Assembly (NCBI GenBank): GCA_937125395.1
Contig: CAKZLI010000023.1
Location: 1-64,000, forward strand
Reading direction: 5' to 3'
Length of the DNA stretch: 64,000 nucleotides
From: an uncultured Glaciecola sp.
GTDB taxonomy: Bacteria; Pseudomonadota; Gammaproteobacteria; Enterobacterales; Alteromonadaceae
The notes under the pieces are model-generated. The model searched no databases, was not told the origin of the DNA, and saw only the letters and a list, made by a program, of their open reading frames with translations. Numbering within the stretch: the stretch's first letter is position 1; each line of letters starts with the position of its first letter. Below, piece by piece: positions 47,891 to 57,606 of the stretch. A program made the position numbers and the translations under genes.

Positions 47891-48483
47891 TGCAATCGAT
47901 TAATCTATTGCCGTGGCGAGCGGCGCAGCGCCAACATGATAAAAAACGCTATATCAGATTACTCGTAATTTGCGCGTTAGGGGCTTTTGGGGTCACCGGA
48001 TTAATCAGTGCAGCTATTAACCAACTGTTACTGCAACAACAGCAGCGCAATAGCTATCTGCAAGATAAAATTGCGCTTTTAGACGCTCAAATCGTACACA
48101 TCAGCATCCTCAAAGCAGATAAGTCCATCCTCGAACAAAAAATGCGATTGGTGCAACAGTTACAACTATCACGCAATGCAACGCCGACCATTTTTGATCA
48201 ACTAGCAACACTGGTGCCAACCGGTGTTACATTCACCACGATGCAGCGGACTAATAATCTCATGGTGATCGAAGGTCACTCTGAATCAAACAACCATTTA
48301 GCAAAATTTATGCGCAAGCTCAATCAATCGCTGGTCTTTTTACAAGCAGAGTTAGTCTCTATAAAAGCGAACATCAGTGCAACACAGGTCTCCAGTGAGT
48401 TTAAATTAACCTTTGTAATCGCTCCACATATTGCGCCTCATCCTGAACGCCAACAACCTAAATCAACCGATGGAGCAAACTAA
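47890..48483 (+). CDS. pilN: Type IV pilus assembly protein PilN
   Basis: A 197-residue inner-membrane protein. The short cytoplasmic N-terminus SINLLPWR is the PilM-binding motif, followed by a membrane segment (about 23-45), a coiled coil and a periplasmic ferredoxin-like domain. It pairs with PilO. Its ATG overlaps the pilM stop by one base (TGATG). Confidence 0.94.
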   Translation: MQSINLLPWRAAQRQHDKKRYIRLLVICALGAFGVTGLISAAINQLLLQQQQRNSYLQDKIALLDAQIVHISILKADKSILEQKMRLVQQLQLSRNATPTIFDQLATLVPTGVTFTTMQRTNNLMVIEGHSESNNHLAKFMRKLNQSLVFLQAELVSIKANISATQVSSEFKLTFVIAPHIAPHPERQQPKSTDGAN

Positions 48484-49088
48484 TGGCATTTGATATCAAA
48501 CAGCTAGCCCAGATTCGTCAATTGGATTTTGAACACGTCGCCGTATGGCCAAAAGAAGTGAAATGGATGCTAGCGCTAGCTATTATACTGCTTGCGGGTA
48601 TTGTAGGCTGGTGGTGGTTAATCAATCCAATTTTACCACAATTGGCATCAGCCAACGCTCAGGAGTCCACACTCAAGCATCAATACCGTGCAAAATACTA
48701 TGTTGCCGTCAATGCTGATGCTTACAAAACCCAACTCGAGCAAATGCACAAAGACTTTGCATTTATGCTCAAAGCATTACCAAGCAGTCATGAAACCGCC
48801 GGATTACTTGATGATATAACGTATGTCGGCACAACATCAGGCTTAACCTTTCGATTGCTCCAATGGCAACCCAAAATCATCAAAGAGTTTTACACGCAAC
48901 TCCCCATACAAATTGAAGTGACAGGTTCATATCATGATTTTGGTCAATTTGTTACTGACATCGCAACCTTACCGCGCATTGTGACCTTACATGACTTTAT
49001 TCTGAATAATGAAAGCGATGGTCTACGGTTACACATGCAAGCAAGAACTTACCATACTTTAGGTAATAAGGAGCACGTTACATTATGA
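48483..49088 (+). CDS. pilO: Type IV pilus assembly protein PilO
   Basis: A 201-residue inner-membrane protein with one membrane segment (about 28-48), a coiled coil and a periplasmic domain (GSYHDFGQFVTDIATLPRIVTL) typical of PilO. It forms a heterodimer with PilN that binds PilP. The start overlaps the pilN stop (TAATG) and the end overlaps pilP (ATGA). Confidence 0.94.
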   Translation: MAFDIKQLAQIRQLDFEHVAVWPKEVKWMLALAIILLAGIVGWWWLINPILPQLASANAQESTLKHQYRAKYYVAVNADAYKTQLEQMHKDFAFMLKALPSSHETAGLLDDITYVGTTSGLTFRLLQWQPKIIKEFYTQLPIQIEVTGSYHDFGQFVTDIATLPRIVTLHDFILNNESDGLRLHMQARTYHTLGNKEHVTL

Positions 49089-49657
49089 TTTTATGTATTC
49101 ATGCCCCGATGTCTAGACCGCTAATATTGATTGTTATGTGCTTAGGCGTAATTACCGGATGCCAACATAGTCACATCATTGCAGATTTAGTCACCTTCAC
49201 TCACTCAATCCAAGCAAACACCCAGGTAACATTAGAACCGCTACCGAGCTTTGCATCATTACCGGTGTATATTTATTCAGCACATCATTACCGTTCACCA
49301 TTTAGTCGCCCTAACCGTGCTGCTGCATTACAAGAACCCGATACCGCACATGATTGCCTAACGCCCGACTTTACCCGTAAAACCAGTTCACTCGAACAAT
49401 ATGGCATTGATTCCTTCACGATGGTGGGACGCATTATCACCAAGCACAATCAGGTTGCATTATTTAAAACCAACGATGGCAAATTACACAGTGCAAACGT
49501 GGGTGACTATTTGGGGTTATTTCACGGTAAAATTAGCCATATCGCCGCTGACCATATTTTACTTACTCAGCTAATCCCCGATGGTGGCGGTTGTTATCAC
49601 CACAAGCAGATACGGGTAACATTGAACGAAAAAACAGGAGCACATCATGCGCTATAA
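49085..49657 (+). CDS. pilP: Type IV pilus lipoprotein PilP
   Basis: A 190-residue lipoprotein with a lipobox VITGC at about residue 26, a flexible linker (YRSPFSRPNRA) and a C-terminal beta domain (FTMVGRII...ALFKTNDGKLH). PilP links PilNO to the PilQ secretin. AAGGAG lies before the ATG. It overlaps pilQ by 11 bases. Confidence 0.92.
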   Translation: MILCIHAPMSRPLILIVMCLGVITGCQHSHIIADLVTFTHSIQANTQVTLEPLPSFASLPVYIYSAHHYRSPFSRPNRAAALQEPDTAHDCLTPDFTRKTSSLEQYGIDSFTMVGRIITKHNQVALFKTNDGKLHSANVGDYLGLFHGKISHIAADHILLTQLIPDGGGCYHHKQIRVTLNEKTGAHHAL

Positions 49658-51383
49658 TGGCTATGCTAGGCATACTGTCACGTGGATTTATATTGCCTTA
49701 ATTACGCTGATAAGCCTAACTTTAAACACTAAATTACAAGCGCAAGTACAGGCCGTAATGCAACCCCAAGTTCAAGCCAATACTATGTCAAATAATACCC
49801 TTCAGCATATCGATTTTGTTCGAGGAAAAGATAATGCAGCCGTGTTGACGTTAACGTTTGCCACGCCAATAACCAATATCAATGTATTGAGTAAAGATAC
49901 GTTTACCGAGCTGCAACTATTATCAACTCAAGTACCTAGCGAGCAACTCGCTGAATATGATGTGAGCCAATTTGGGCTTGCTGTGACCCATATCGAAACA
50001 TTTACTGAACAAGGCAATGCGCGCATTCGAGTTACGCATTCACAAGCACAAGTACTGCACAAAGCTCAATTAGCCAATCAATGGATATTCACATTTAGCT
50101 CACGTAACGCTCATCCCCCATCCAGTCCTGACAGGAGCCAATACACTGGTAAGCCTATTTCATTGGATTTTCAAGATGTGCCCGTTCGACAAGTACTGCA
50201 AATAATTGCACAACTGAATGATTTTAATCTGGTGACGACTGACACCGTCATCGGCAATGTAACGATCAATCTGCAACGTGTGCCCTGGGATCAAGCATTA
50301 GCAATGATCTTAAACATTCGCGGACTAGATAAACGCATCGAAGGCAATATTCTGCTAATTGCACCGCAAGAAGAGCTGACAGCAAGAGAAACTGCGACCT
50401 TGAATGCACAACAACAAGTGCAAAATCTCGTTCCTTTGGTATCTGAAAATATAGTGGTGAATTATGCTAAAGCAGAACACATCGCACACATCTTACAATC
50501 CAGAAACGGTGGGATTTTATCGATACGTGGCTCGGTTGCTGTGGATGAACGCACTAATACATTGTTAATTCGCGATACATTTGCCTCTATAACGCAAGTT
50601 AAACATATGCTCAGTGAGTTAGATGTACCAGTTAGACAGGTATTGATTGAATCACGTATGGTGACTGTTCGGGATAATCTAGATGAGCAATTAGGTGTGC
50701 GTTGGGGGATCACTGAACGACGAGCCAATATGGGCTTATCTGGCAGTGCAACGGCCGCGAGTAACTTAAATACAGGCGTGATCCCAGATTTATCTGACCG
50801 CTTAAATGTCAATTTACCGGTGGCTAATGCCGCTGGGAGTGTCGGTATACAAATTGCTAATTTAGTAGACGGTACTATTTTAGATTTGGAGCTATCTGCA
50901 ATGGAAGCTGAAAACAAAGGCGAGATCATTGCTAGCCCACGCATTACCGTTGCCAATCAACAAGAAGCGTATATTGAACAAGGAACAGAAATCCCTTACG
51001 TGCAATCCACTGCCAGTGGTGCAACATCAGTCGCGTTCAAAAAAGCGGTATTAAGCCTCAAGGTGACGCCACATATTACGCCTGATAATAGCATTATACT
51101 GGATCTCGTTGTGACCCAAGATACGCGGGGAGAAACGGTTTCTACTTCAACAGGGCCGGCTGTGGCTATCGATACCCAAGAAATCAAAACTCAAGTTTTG
51201 GTAGAAAATGGCGAAACGATAGTACTAGGCGGAATATTTCAACAAATAAGCACCGACGATGTCAGCAAAGTACCCATCTTAGGAGATCTCCCTATGATTG
51301 GTGGCTTATTCCGTAACACAGTCAGTATTGAACAAAAACGTGAGTTATTAATCTTCGTGACACCTAAAATTGTCATGGATTAA
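49647..51383 (+). CDS. pilQ: Type IV pilus secretin PilQ
   Basis: PilQ forms the outer-membrane pore for the pilus. The 578-residue protein is shorter than P. aeruginosa PilQ and shows one AMIN-like domain (about 50-140), an STN domain (ISLDFQDVPVRQVLQIIAQ), a secretin N-domain and the C-terminal secretin (VPILGDLPMIGGLFRN). A signal-like hydrophobic stretch lies at about 10-32. AGGAG precedes the ATG. Confidence 0.95.
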   Translation: MRYNGYARHTVTWIYIALITLISLTLNTKLQAQVQAVMQPQVQANTMSNNTLQHIDFVRGKDNAAVLTLTFATPITNINVLSKDTFTELQLLSTQVPSEQLAEYDVSQFGLAVTHIETFTEQGNARIRVTHSQAQVLHKAQLANQWIFTFSSRNAHPPSSPDRSQYTGKPISLDFQDVPVRQVLQIIAQLNDFNLVTTDTVIGNVTINLQRVPWDQALAMILNIRGLDKRIEGNILLIAPQEELTARETATLNAQQQVQNLVPLVSENIVVNYAKAEHIAHILQSRNGGILSIRGSVAVDERTNTLLIRDTFASITQVKHMLSELDVPVRQVLIESRMVTVRDNLDEQLGVRWGITERRANMGLSGSATAASNLNTGVIPDLSDRLNVNLPVANAAGSVGIQIANLVDGTILDLELSAMEAENKGEIIASPRITVANQQEAYIEQGTEIPYVQSTASGATSVAFKKAVLSLKVTPHITPDNSIILDLVVTQDTRGETVSTSTGPAVAIDTQEIKTQVLVENGETIVLGGIFQQISTDDVSKVPILGDLPMIGGLFRNTVSIEQKRELLIFVTPKIVMD

Positions 51384-51539
51384 ATTGATTTTAACTTGCT
51401 TGAAACGCCTAAGACTGCGATAATCCGCACACTCGAAAATAAGACGAGGTCTGAGGCGTAGTGTTTGTAGCATGCTTGCCTACGATACAACTACGTAATG
51501 GGCAGTCAAGGATATAGTAATCTTCCCATTAAAATCAAT
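51384..51539. repeat. 156-bp palindromic, highly structured element
   Basis: ATTGATTTTAA (51384-51394) and TTAAAATCAAT (51529-51539) are perfect 11-bp terminal inverted repeats. Inside, ACGCCTAAGAC (51405-51415) pairs with GTCTGAGGCGT (51449-51459) with one mismatch and encloses two short hairpins (TGCG/CGCA and CTCG/CGAG). GTAG/CTAC (51467-51483) and TAATGGG/CCCATTA (51496-51531) follow. It could be a small non-autonomous repeat, a structured RNA or a processing site. No clear target duplication is seen. Confidence 0.5.
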
Positions 51540-51564
51540 CACTTAAAAAGCGAATTAACCAGAT

Positions 51565-52080
51565 ATGGCTGAAAAACGTAATATCTTTTTGGTAGGTCCT
51601 ATGGGTGCTGGAAAAAGCACTATCGGTAGACACCTAGCAGATGAATTGCATCTCGAATTCTTTGACTCTGATCATGAAATTGAACGTAAAACCGGCGCAG
51701 ATATCGCCTGGATCTTTGACCTTGAAGGCGAAGATGGTTTCCGTAAACGTGAATTAGAGACAATTAATACTCTTACCGACAAACAAGGCATTGTCCTTGC
51801 TACTGGCGGCGGTTCAATTGTGACCCCTGCAGTACGTAACCGACTTTCTGCTCGTGGCATCGTAGTCTACTTACAGACCACCATCGATAAACAAGTTGCC
51901 CGAACACAACGTGACAAACGTCGCCCACTGTTACAAAATGATGATCCAGAGACTGTATTGCGCACATTAGCCGACTCTCGTAATCCTTTGTACGAAGAAG
52001 TGGCAGATTATGTCGTGGATACTGATGATCAAAGCGCCCGTTCCGTGGCAAACCAAATAATCCAAAAAATCGGATTATAA
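51565..52080 (+). CDS. aroK: Shikimate kinase I
   Basis: AroK phosphorylates shikimate in aromatic amino-acid synthesis. The 171-residue product has the P-loop [12 protein letters not shown] (residues 11-22), [12 protein letters not shown], and the ATGGGSIV shikimate-binding motif. It precedes aroB by 22 bases, as in E. coli. Confidence 0.97.
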   Translation: MAEKRNIFLVGPMGAGKSTIGRHLADELHLEFFDSDHEIERKTGADIAWIFDLEGEDGFRKRELETINTLTDKQGIVLATGGGSIVTPAVRNRLSARGIVVYLQTTIDKQVARTQRDKRRPLLQNDDPETVLRTLADSRNPLYEEVADYVVDTDDQSARSVANQIIQKIGL

Positions 52081-52102
52081 TTTTTATATAGGAGCTAACC
52101 CC

Positions 52103-53176
52103 ATGACGACACTTAACGTAAATTTGGGGGATCGCAGTTACCCTATTCATATTGAAGCCGGATTAATGCAACAATCCGGCTTATTTGATCATATCACCAG
52201 TGAAAAAATAGTCATCGTCACCAATGACACTATCGCCCCACTCTATTTAGATACGTTACTTTCTCTTCTCCAGCAAACACACCAGCAAGTGCATTCTATT
52301 GTGTTACCGGATGGCGAACAATACAAAGACCTTGCACGGTTTGAACAAGTGCATAGTTTTTTATTAGCGCAGCACGCATCGCGCGATACTACTCTCATTG
52401 CACTAGGCGGTGGCGTAATCGGTGATTTAACCGGCTTCGTTGCAGCAACGTTTCAACGTGGTGTTGATTTTATTCAGATCCCTACGACATTACTTTCACA
52501 GGTCGATTCATCGGTAGGCGGTAAAACTGCCGTTAATCACCCTCTAGGTAAAAACATGATTGGGGCATTCTATCAACCCCAAGCGGTGTATATCGATACT
52601 CATTCTCTAGCGTCGTTACCCCCGCGTGAATTCGCTTCGGGAATGGCTGAGGTGATCAAATATGGTATTATTTATGATGCTGATCTATTTGCATGGATTG
52701 AACACAACACGCAGTTATTACGGGCACTTGACCCGACCGCATTAAGTTATGTGATCGAGCGTTGTTGTGCGATCAAAGCCGAAATTGTTGCTCAGGATGA
52801 ACATGAAAAAGGCCTACGTGCATTACTCAATTTAGGGCATACTTTTGGTCATGCTATCGAAGCACAAATGGGCTACGGCAATTGGTTACATGGCGAAGCT
52901 GTCGCTGCTGGTACTATTATTGCTTCACAAGTAGCAGTAGCACAAAACCGTCTTGATCAAGCGCAACTTCGACGTATTATTGACCTGCATGACGCATTTG
53001 ATTTACCCACTGCAGGGCCAGATACAATGAACATGCAAACTTATATGCAACACATGAGTCATGACAAAAAAGTACTAGCGGGGAAGATACGTTTTATCAT
53101 CCCTACGAGTATAGGTTCAGCCATCGTCACCGACGATGTCACTGAGACGGTGCTAACATCTATTTTGGGTGCTTAG
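52103..53176 (+). CDS. aroB: 3-dehydroquinate synthase
   Basis: AroB converts DAHP to 3-dehydroquinate using NAD and a divalent metal. The 357-residue product has [38 protein letters not shown], and the metal-binding [11 protein letters not shown] and [10 protein letters not shown]. It lies between aroK and damX, the conserved order. Confidence 0.97.
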   Translation: MTTLNVNLGDRSYPIHIEAGLMQQSGLFDHITSEKIVIVTNDTIAPLYLDTLLSLLQQTHQQVHSIVLPDGEQYKDLARFEQVHSFLLAQHASRDTTLIALGGGVIGDLTGFVAATFQRGVDFIQIPTTLLSQVDSSVGGKTAVNHPLGKNMIGAFYQPQAVYIDTHSLASLPPREFASGMAEVIKYGIIYDADLFAWIEHNTQLLRALDPTALSYVIERCCAIKAEIVAQDEHEKGLRALLNLGHTFGHAIEAQMGYGNWLHGEAVAAGTIIASQVAVAQNRLDQAQLRRIIDLHDAFDLPTAGPDTMNMQTYMQHMSHDKKVLAGKIRFIIPTSIGSAIVTDDVTETVLTSILGA

Positions 53177-53220
53177 ATATACAACACACTAGGTACCACT
53201 AGCATATTGAGGCAGATGCG

Positions 53221-54486
53221 GTGATTTCGCAATTACATGAACGTTTGGAACATTTAGTCAATTATTCGTCACAACTAATCTTTGTGAGTGGCGATACCAT
53301 TGCGCAACAACATCGTAACCTTGATGCTTTTTTGGCACATCAAGAAGAACATACCGAAATTGCGTATCTGCAACTAGACTCGCACATGGAAGATACTGAT
53401 GTACGCCGACACTTATGCCGTCAACTAGTTGATACTGATATAGGCACATTTGTACGTCCATTCAATGAGCTATTGCACAGCCTCAATCAGTATGATGGCC
53501 CAGTGCTCATCTGCATCACTCAAGCACAGTTAATGTCTGATAAAGTACTCCATGAATTATGGGACTTGGTATTACAAAGCCGATTCGCCAATAACAAAGC
53601 ACATCTCAATGTCATTTTGTTTGCTGAGACACTCTGGGCAGAAACAGCCCAACAGTACTTACCAGCTCGCAATTCAAAGCAACCGATGTTGTTGGCCAAT
53701 GAGTCGTTTTCTAGTTTAAGTGATAACCCACCAGGTAGTGAATTAGAACGATTGATTGCAGCTAAGCGGGCAGACTTTGCCCAACGCATGCAGGAACGTT
53801 CATCAAGTGGCTTAGCACCTGACAATGCGTTACGTGCTCCATGGTTTATCGCATTGATGCTTGGGTTGTTTTGTGCGTTATTTTTTAGTTTAATGGCATC
53901 CCAATACCCAGATCAATTTGCACGGTTTAGCAAAATATTTGAACCCATTGAACCTGTTGTTTCTACTACACCTATTGCAGCAAATAAAACTATTACAGCA
54001 CACAAACCTATTGCAACCATTGAGATGGTCAGCCAAATCGAGCAATCCGTTACACCTGATGCAAATGTACCTGGGCTGGTAATGAACTGGTCTGCATCAC
54101 CGGCTGAGCCCACCGAGTTAATCAGTACCAACAGTCCAGGACAACTTGAAGTAAGCACTCCTGTACCTGCAACGCCAGTTATTAGTACTAAAAGTGTGTT
54201 ATTGGATATCCCAAGCAACCGTTATGCAGTGCAATTAGGGGCAATGTCGAATAGCGACACCATTAATGATTTTATTATTACGCATGCGTTGCAAGAGCAA
54301 AGCTGGGTATACCTCACACAACGATATGGGGGTGATTGGTATGTTGTGTTATTAAATAATGATTATTCTACTATCCAAGAAGCACGTAGGGCTGTAAACT
54401 CTTTACCACCTGAGGTACAAGCTTTAACGCCTTTTGTTAAGCCGTTAAGCGTGATAAAAAAAGAAATACTCATCAGCGATGACTAA
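53221..54486 (+). CDS. damX: DamX-like SPOR-domain cell-division protein
   Basis: A 421-residue inner-membrane protein. The N-terminal cytoplasmic part (about 1-210) resembles a degenerate AAA-type domain, followed by one membrane segment (about 215-235), a proline/threonine-rich periplasmic linker and a C-terminal SPOR domain (about 335-410; NRYAVQLGAMSNSDT). SPOR domains bind denuded glycan at the division septum. The start is GTG behind GAGG. It overlaps dam by 8 bases. Confidence 0.9.
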   Translation: MISQLHERLEHLVNYSSQLIFVSGDTIAQQHRNLDAFLAHQEEHTEIAYLQLDSHMEDTDVRRHLCRQLVDTDIGTFVRPFNELLHSLNQYDGPVLICITQAQLMSDKVLHELWDLVLQSRFANNKAHLNVILFAETLWAETAQQYLPARNSKQPMLLANESFSSLSDNPPGSELERLIAAKRADFAQRMQERSSSGLAPDNALRAPWFIALMLGLFCALFFSLMASQYPDQFARFSKIFEPIEPVVSTTPIAANKTITAHKPIATIEMVSQIEQSVTPDANVPGLVMNWSASPAEPTELISTNSPGQLEVSTPVPATPVISTKSVLLDIPSNRYAVQLGAMSNSDTINDFIITHALQEQSWVYLTQRYGGDWYVVLLNNDYSTIQEARRAVNSLPPEVQALTPFVKPLSVIKKEILISDD

Positions 54487-55324
54487 GACCACGCAACAAT
54501 TAAAGCATCGATCTTTTTTAAAATGGGCAGGCGGTAAATACTCCCTCACCGAAAAAATCAACGATCATCTTCCATCTGGTACAACGCTCGTTGAACCTTT
54601 TGTGGGTGCCGGTTCGGTTTTTTTGAATGCGCATTTTGAAAAGTACTGGATAAACGATATTAACCCTGACCTGATTGGGTTATATCAAACACTTAAACAA
54701 CATCCAGAAAAATTAATCAAAGCATGCAAGGCTATGTTTACTGCCGAAAATAATCAAGCTGACGCCTATTACGCTATCCGTGCTCAATTTAATGCTACCA
54801 CAGATACGTTTAACCGCAGTGTTATGTTTGTGTACTTAAACCGGCATGGCTACAATGGCTTGTGTCGGTATAATGCAAAAGGTGGTTTTAATGTGCCATT
54901 TGGTCGTTATAAAGCCCCTTATTTTCCCGATAACGAAATGCGTTATTTTGCAAAAAAACTACAATCAGCCAAGATCACCTGTCTCCCCTTTGAAACAATT
55001 TTTAAACGGGCACGCGGATCACAAGTCATTTATTGTGATCCTCCCTATGTGCCGATCAGCAAAACAGCTTTGTTTACGCAATATGCCAAAAATGGGTTTA
55101 GCTTAGATGATCAAACTGAATTAGCCCGTTTAGCAGTTCACGCGACTAAAAAACAGGTACCAGTCTTGATCAGCAATCATGCTACGGATTTAACCACAAT
55201 GTTATATGAAGATGCGCAGATTAGTACGTTGCAAGTAAAGCGCAGTATCAGCAGAGATGGTACTAAGCGACAGCCCGTGACCGAGGTATTAGCGTTGTTT
55301 ACACCAAGTAATTTACCAGCATAA
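54479..55324 (+). CDS. dam: DNA adenine methyltransferase Dam
   Basis: Dam methylates the adenine of GATC, directing mismatch repair and replication timing. The 281-residue product has FLKWAGGK (13-20), the SAM-binding EPFVGAGSVFLN (39-50) and catalytic DPPY (187-190). No restriction enzyme lies nearby, and its place after aroKB-damX shows it is the housekeeping Dam. Its end overlaps the convergent DUF2970 gene. Confidence 0.97.
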   Translation: MTKTTQQLKHRSFLKWAGGKYSLTEKINDHLPSGTTLVEPFVGAGSVFLNAHFEKYWINDINPDLIGLYQTLKQHPEKLIKACKAMFTAENNQADAYYAIRAQFNATTDTFNRSVMFVYLNRHGYNGLCRYNAKGGFNVPFGRYKAPYFPDNEMRYFAKKLQSAKITCLPFETIFKRARGSQVIYCDPPYVPISKTALFTQYAKNGFSLDDQTELARLAVHATKKQVPVLISNHATDLTTMLYEDAQISTLQVKRSISRDGTKRQPVTEVLALFTPSNLPA

Positions 55325-55502
55325 CCAGACTCAAGACAAAAATAACAACACATATTATCCCGACGATAACAAAAGGCATGACACTGCCAGTTGCAAAATC
55401 AGCTTGGTAATTTTTTGCAGATTGAACCCCAAACATGCTTGCGCTGACTGCTCGGAATACTTGCCAAAGTGATGGTTTTGCGGTTTTATTGGTTTGGCTC
55501 AT
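55299..55502 (-). CDS. DUF2970-family small membrane protein
   Basis: A 67-residue protein with an N-terminal amphipathic part (SLWQVFRAVSASMFGVQSAKN), the DUF2970 signature, and one C-terminal membrane segment (about 43-65). Function unknown. It overlaps the 3' end of dam by 26 bases on the opposite strand. Confidence 0.82.
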   Translation of the reverse strand: MSQTNKTAKPSLWQVFRAVSASMFGVQSAKNYQADFATGSVMPFVIVGIICVVIFVLSLVMLVNYLV

Positions 55503-55534
55503 TGTACAACATCATCCACTCAATGAATCATTAA

Positions 55535-55924
55535 CTAATTTTTTACTGGCGAAGGTTGGCCACTGCCATGACTACTGTCATCGTTATTATTGGATAACAG
55601 TTCTAATAAATCTAAATAATGAAAGGTAGGAGAATCCTGCCACGAAAAGACCCAATCAACCCAGCTGACAGATTTTTCTTCAGGGGATAAGCAGTCTGTC
55701 AGACTAGCCAAGCGTTGCGATTTGGCTTTGGCAGTACGCAGTTGCAAAGCCGTTGGATGTAAGGAATCAGGTTGAGGTTCAGAGACGCTTGAGAATATCA
55801 GCGAATTGTTAGCTACCGCACAGATTTGATCGCCAGCAGTATCTTGGTGAGCAACAATATAATCGATTGTTAGCGCACTCAAACCAAATAGTGCGAATGC
55901 CACTACCTTGCTAGAAATTGTCAT
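55535..55924 (-). CDS. Hypothetical exported or membrane-anchored protein
   Basis: I do not recognise this 129-residue protein. From the ATG behind GGAACA it has a hydrophobic N-terminus (about 5-24) that could be a signal or anchor, then a polar region, a tryptophan-rich VSWVDWVFSWQDS segment and an acidic/serine-rich tail. It sits 32 bases before the DUF2970 gene on the same strand and might be co-transcribed. Confidence 0.6.
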   Translation of the reverse strand: MTISSKVVAFALFGLSALTIDYIVAHQDTAGDQICAVANNSLIFSSVSEPQPDSLHPTALQLRTAKAKSQRLASLTDCLSPEEKSVSWVDWVFSWQDSPTFHYLDLLELLSNNNDDSSHGSGQPSPVKN

Positions 55925-56007
55925 AACTGTTCCATATCCTTGATCATCCAACAAACATTATAGTCGAATATACAAGAAACACAAATACATCACTATATGT
56001 GTGTTTT

Positions 56008-56649
56008 TTAAAATGATTTGCCTAATGAAAAGTATAAGGATTCACTGTCATCCAACGCACTGCCAGAAATGACCAAACCAACGCCAACATCAAAACTTCC
56101 CACTTCAAAACCATAGCCTACCTCGACGTAGTTCCCATTAAAATCTTTACCCCATGAGCCTACGGTTGCATTGAATCCAGCTTGTGCAAATGACAGCCCA
56201 ATAAAATCATAATCGGCATCTACTTCAGCATCGACAGGACCATCCCAAGTTCCCACTGAATACTCTAGACTAAACATCCCCATCCCTGCAGAAAAGTTTA
56301 ATTCGTTATACGCTGAATCAAAATCCCCCGTATATTGGTACGTTGTAGCCCCTAACCCCAAGGCTAGGCCGCTGTCTAATTCAATGCCATAGCCAGCATA
56401 AAAATCAACTTCTAATCCGTCTTCCACTTCCGCTGTCCATGCGCCGGCATAAAAACCACTCTGTTCATAATCCACGCCAGCTGAAGCTGAAGCCGATTCC
56501 GTTTGTTGAATACCACGAAAATGATAATCCGATACCACACCGACATTCGCTGACCAATCAGCCAGTACCGATGTTGACAATAATGATGTAGATAGCACGG
56601 ATGTCGTTAGCAATGCGATCGACATCGCTGACTGTTTTATACGTTGCAT
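56008..56649 (-). CDS. TorF-family putative outer-membrane porin
   Basis: A 213-residue exported beta-barrel protein. A signal peptide ends near SVLA (about residue 30), followed by NVGVVSDYHFRGIQQTESASASAGVDYE, the start typical of the TorF family (TIGR02001). The rest shows alternating beta strands with Gly/Tyr pairs, and it ends in Phe. Substrate unknown. Confidence 0.85.
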   Translation of the reverse strand: MQRIKQSAMSIALLTTSVLSTSLLSTSVLADWSANVGVVSDYHFRGIQQTESASASAGVDYEQSGFYAGAWTAEVEDGLEVDFYAGYGIELDSGLALGLGATTYQYTGDFDSAYNELNFSAGMGMFSLEYSVGTWDGPVDAEVDADYDFIGLSFAQAGFNATVGSWGKDFNGNYVEVGYGFEVGSFDVGVGLVISGSALDDSESLYFSLGKSF

Positions 56650-56868
56650 GTTTTACTCCAAATTAAAAAATAATGTTCGGGTGTTGCTATGTTGCTATGA
56701 TTAATACAGATATTGTGCCAACCTTCATGAACCCTATGTAAGATACTGATTTGTATGAATTTATCGCTATGAATAGCAATATTAAAATGGCCCTTCACCC
56801 CTCAATTTGCTGTGTTGAGTGCACCACAATCGCGCACAGTTGCATGACAAACGCACCGAAGTAATACA

Positions 56869-56898
56869 TTGCGTGTTCAGGACAAAGACGTGTAAAAT
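56869..56898 (+). promoter_or_regulatory. Putative promoter of rpe
   Basis: TTGCGT (56869-56874) and TAAAAT (56893-56898) are 18 bases apart, about 30 bases before the rpe ATG. Apart from this I see no gene in the 279-base gap between the TorF gene and rpe. Confidence 0.4.
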
Positions 56899-56928
56899 AG
56901 GGCTACTCATGGGGAAACGGAAATATCT

Positions 56929-57597
56929 ATGCAACCTTATATTATTGCTCCATCAATACTATCGGCTGACTTTGCTCGATTAGGAGAAGACGTAGAAAAT
57001 GTTTTGCAAGCAGGTGCAGATGTCGTGCATTTTGATGTCATGGATAATCATTACGTACCGAATTTGTCATTTGGCGCACCAATATGTAAGGCGTTACGTG
57101 ATTATGGTATTACCGCACCAATCGATGTGCATTTGATGGTGACGCCTGTAGATGGGATGATTGAGCAATTTGTCGCTGCAGGCGCGAGCATGATCAGTTT
57201 TCATCCTGAAGCATCTGCGCATGTTGATCGCAGTTTGCAGTTGATTATTGATGGCGGTTGCCAAGCAGGCATTGTGTTGAATCCAGCCACTCCACTATCT
57301 GTTTTAGACCATGTTATTCATAAACTAGATTATATTCTGTTAATGTCCGTCAATCCTGGTTTTGGCGGACAAGCTTTCATCCCGCATACCTTGACCAAAA
57401 TAGCCCAAGTTAAAGCATTAATCGAAGCATCTGGACGAAATATACGAATTGAAGTCGACGGTGGCATTAACTGTGATAATATTGCCGCCGCTGCAAAAGC
57501 CGGTGCGGATATGTTTGTTGCTGGCTCAGCTATTTTTAACCAACCTAATTACGCGGATGTCATTGCCACAATGCGCCGCAATTTAACTAATTTATAA
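56929..57597 (+). CDS. rpe: Ribulose-phosphate 3-epimerase
   Basis: Rpe interconverts ribulose-5- and xylulose-5-phosphate in the pentose phosphate pathway. The 222-residue TIM barrel has [16 protein letters not shown], the metal-binding [19 protein letters not shown] and EVDGGI. In E. coli gph lies between rpe and trpS; here rpe is followed directly by trpS. Confidence 0.97.
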   Translation: MQPYIIAPSILSADFARLGEDVENVLQAGADVVHFDVMDNHYVPNLSFGAPICKALRDYGITAPIDVHLMVTPVDGMIEQFVAAGASMISFHPEASAHVDRSLQLIIDGGCQAGIVLNPATPLSVLDHVIHKLDYILLMSVNPGFGGQAFIPHTLTKIAQVKALIEASGRNIRIEVDGGINCDNIAAAAKAGADMFVAGSAIFNQPNYADVIATMRRNLTNL

Positions 57598-57606
57598 GAA
57601 GTCATT

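Noticed and set aside
54479..55324. Dam as part of a restriction-modification or phage system
   Set aside because: The aroK-aroB-damX-dam-rpe-trpS order is the housekeeping location, and no nuclease lies nearby.
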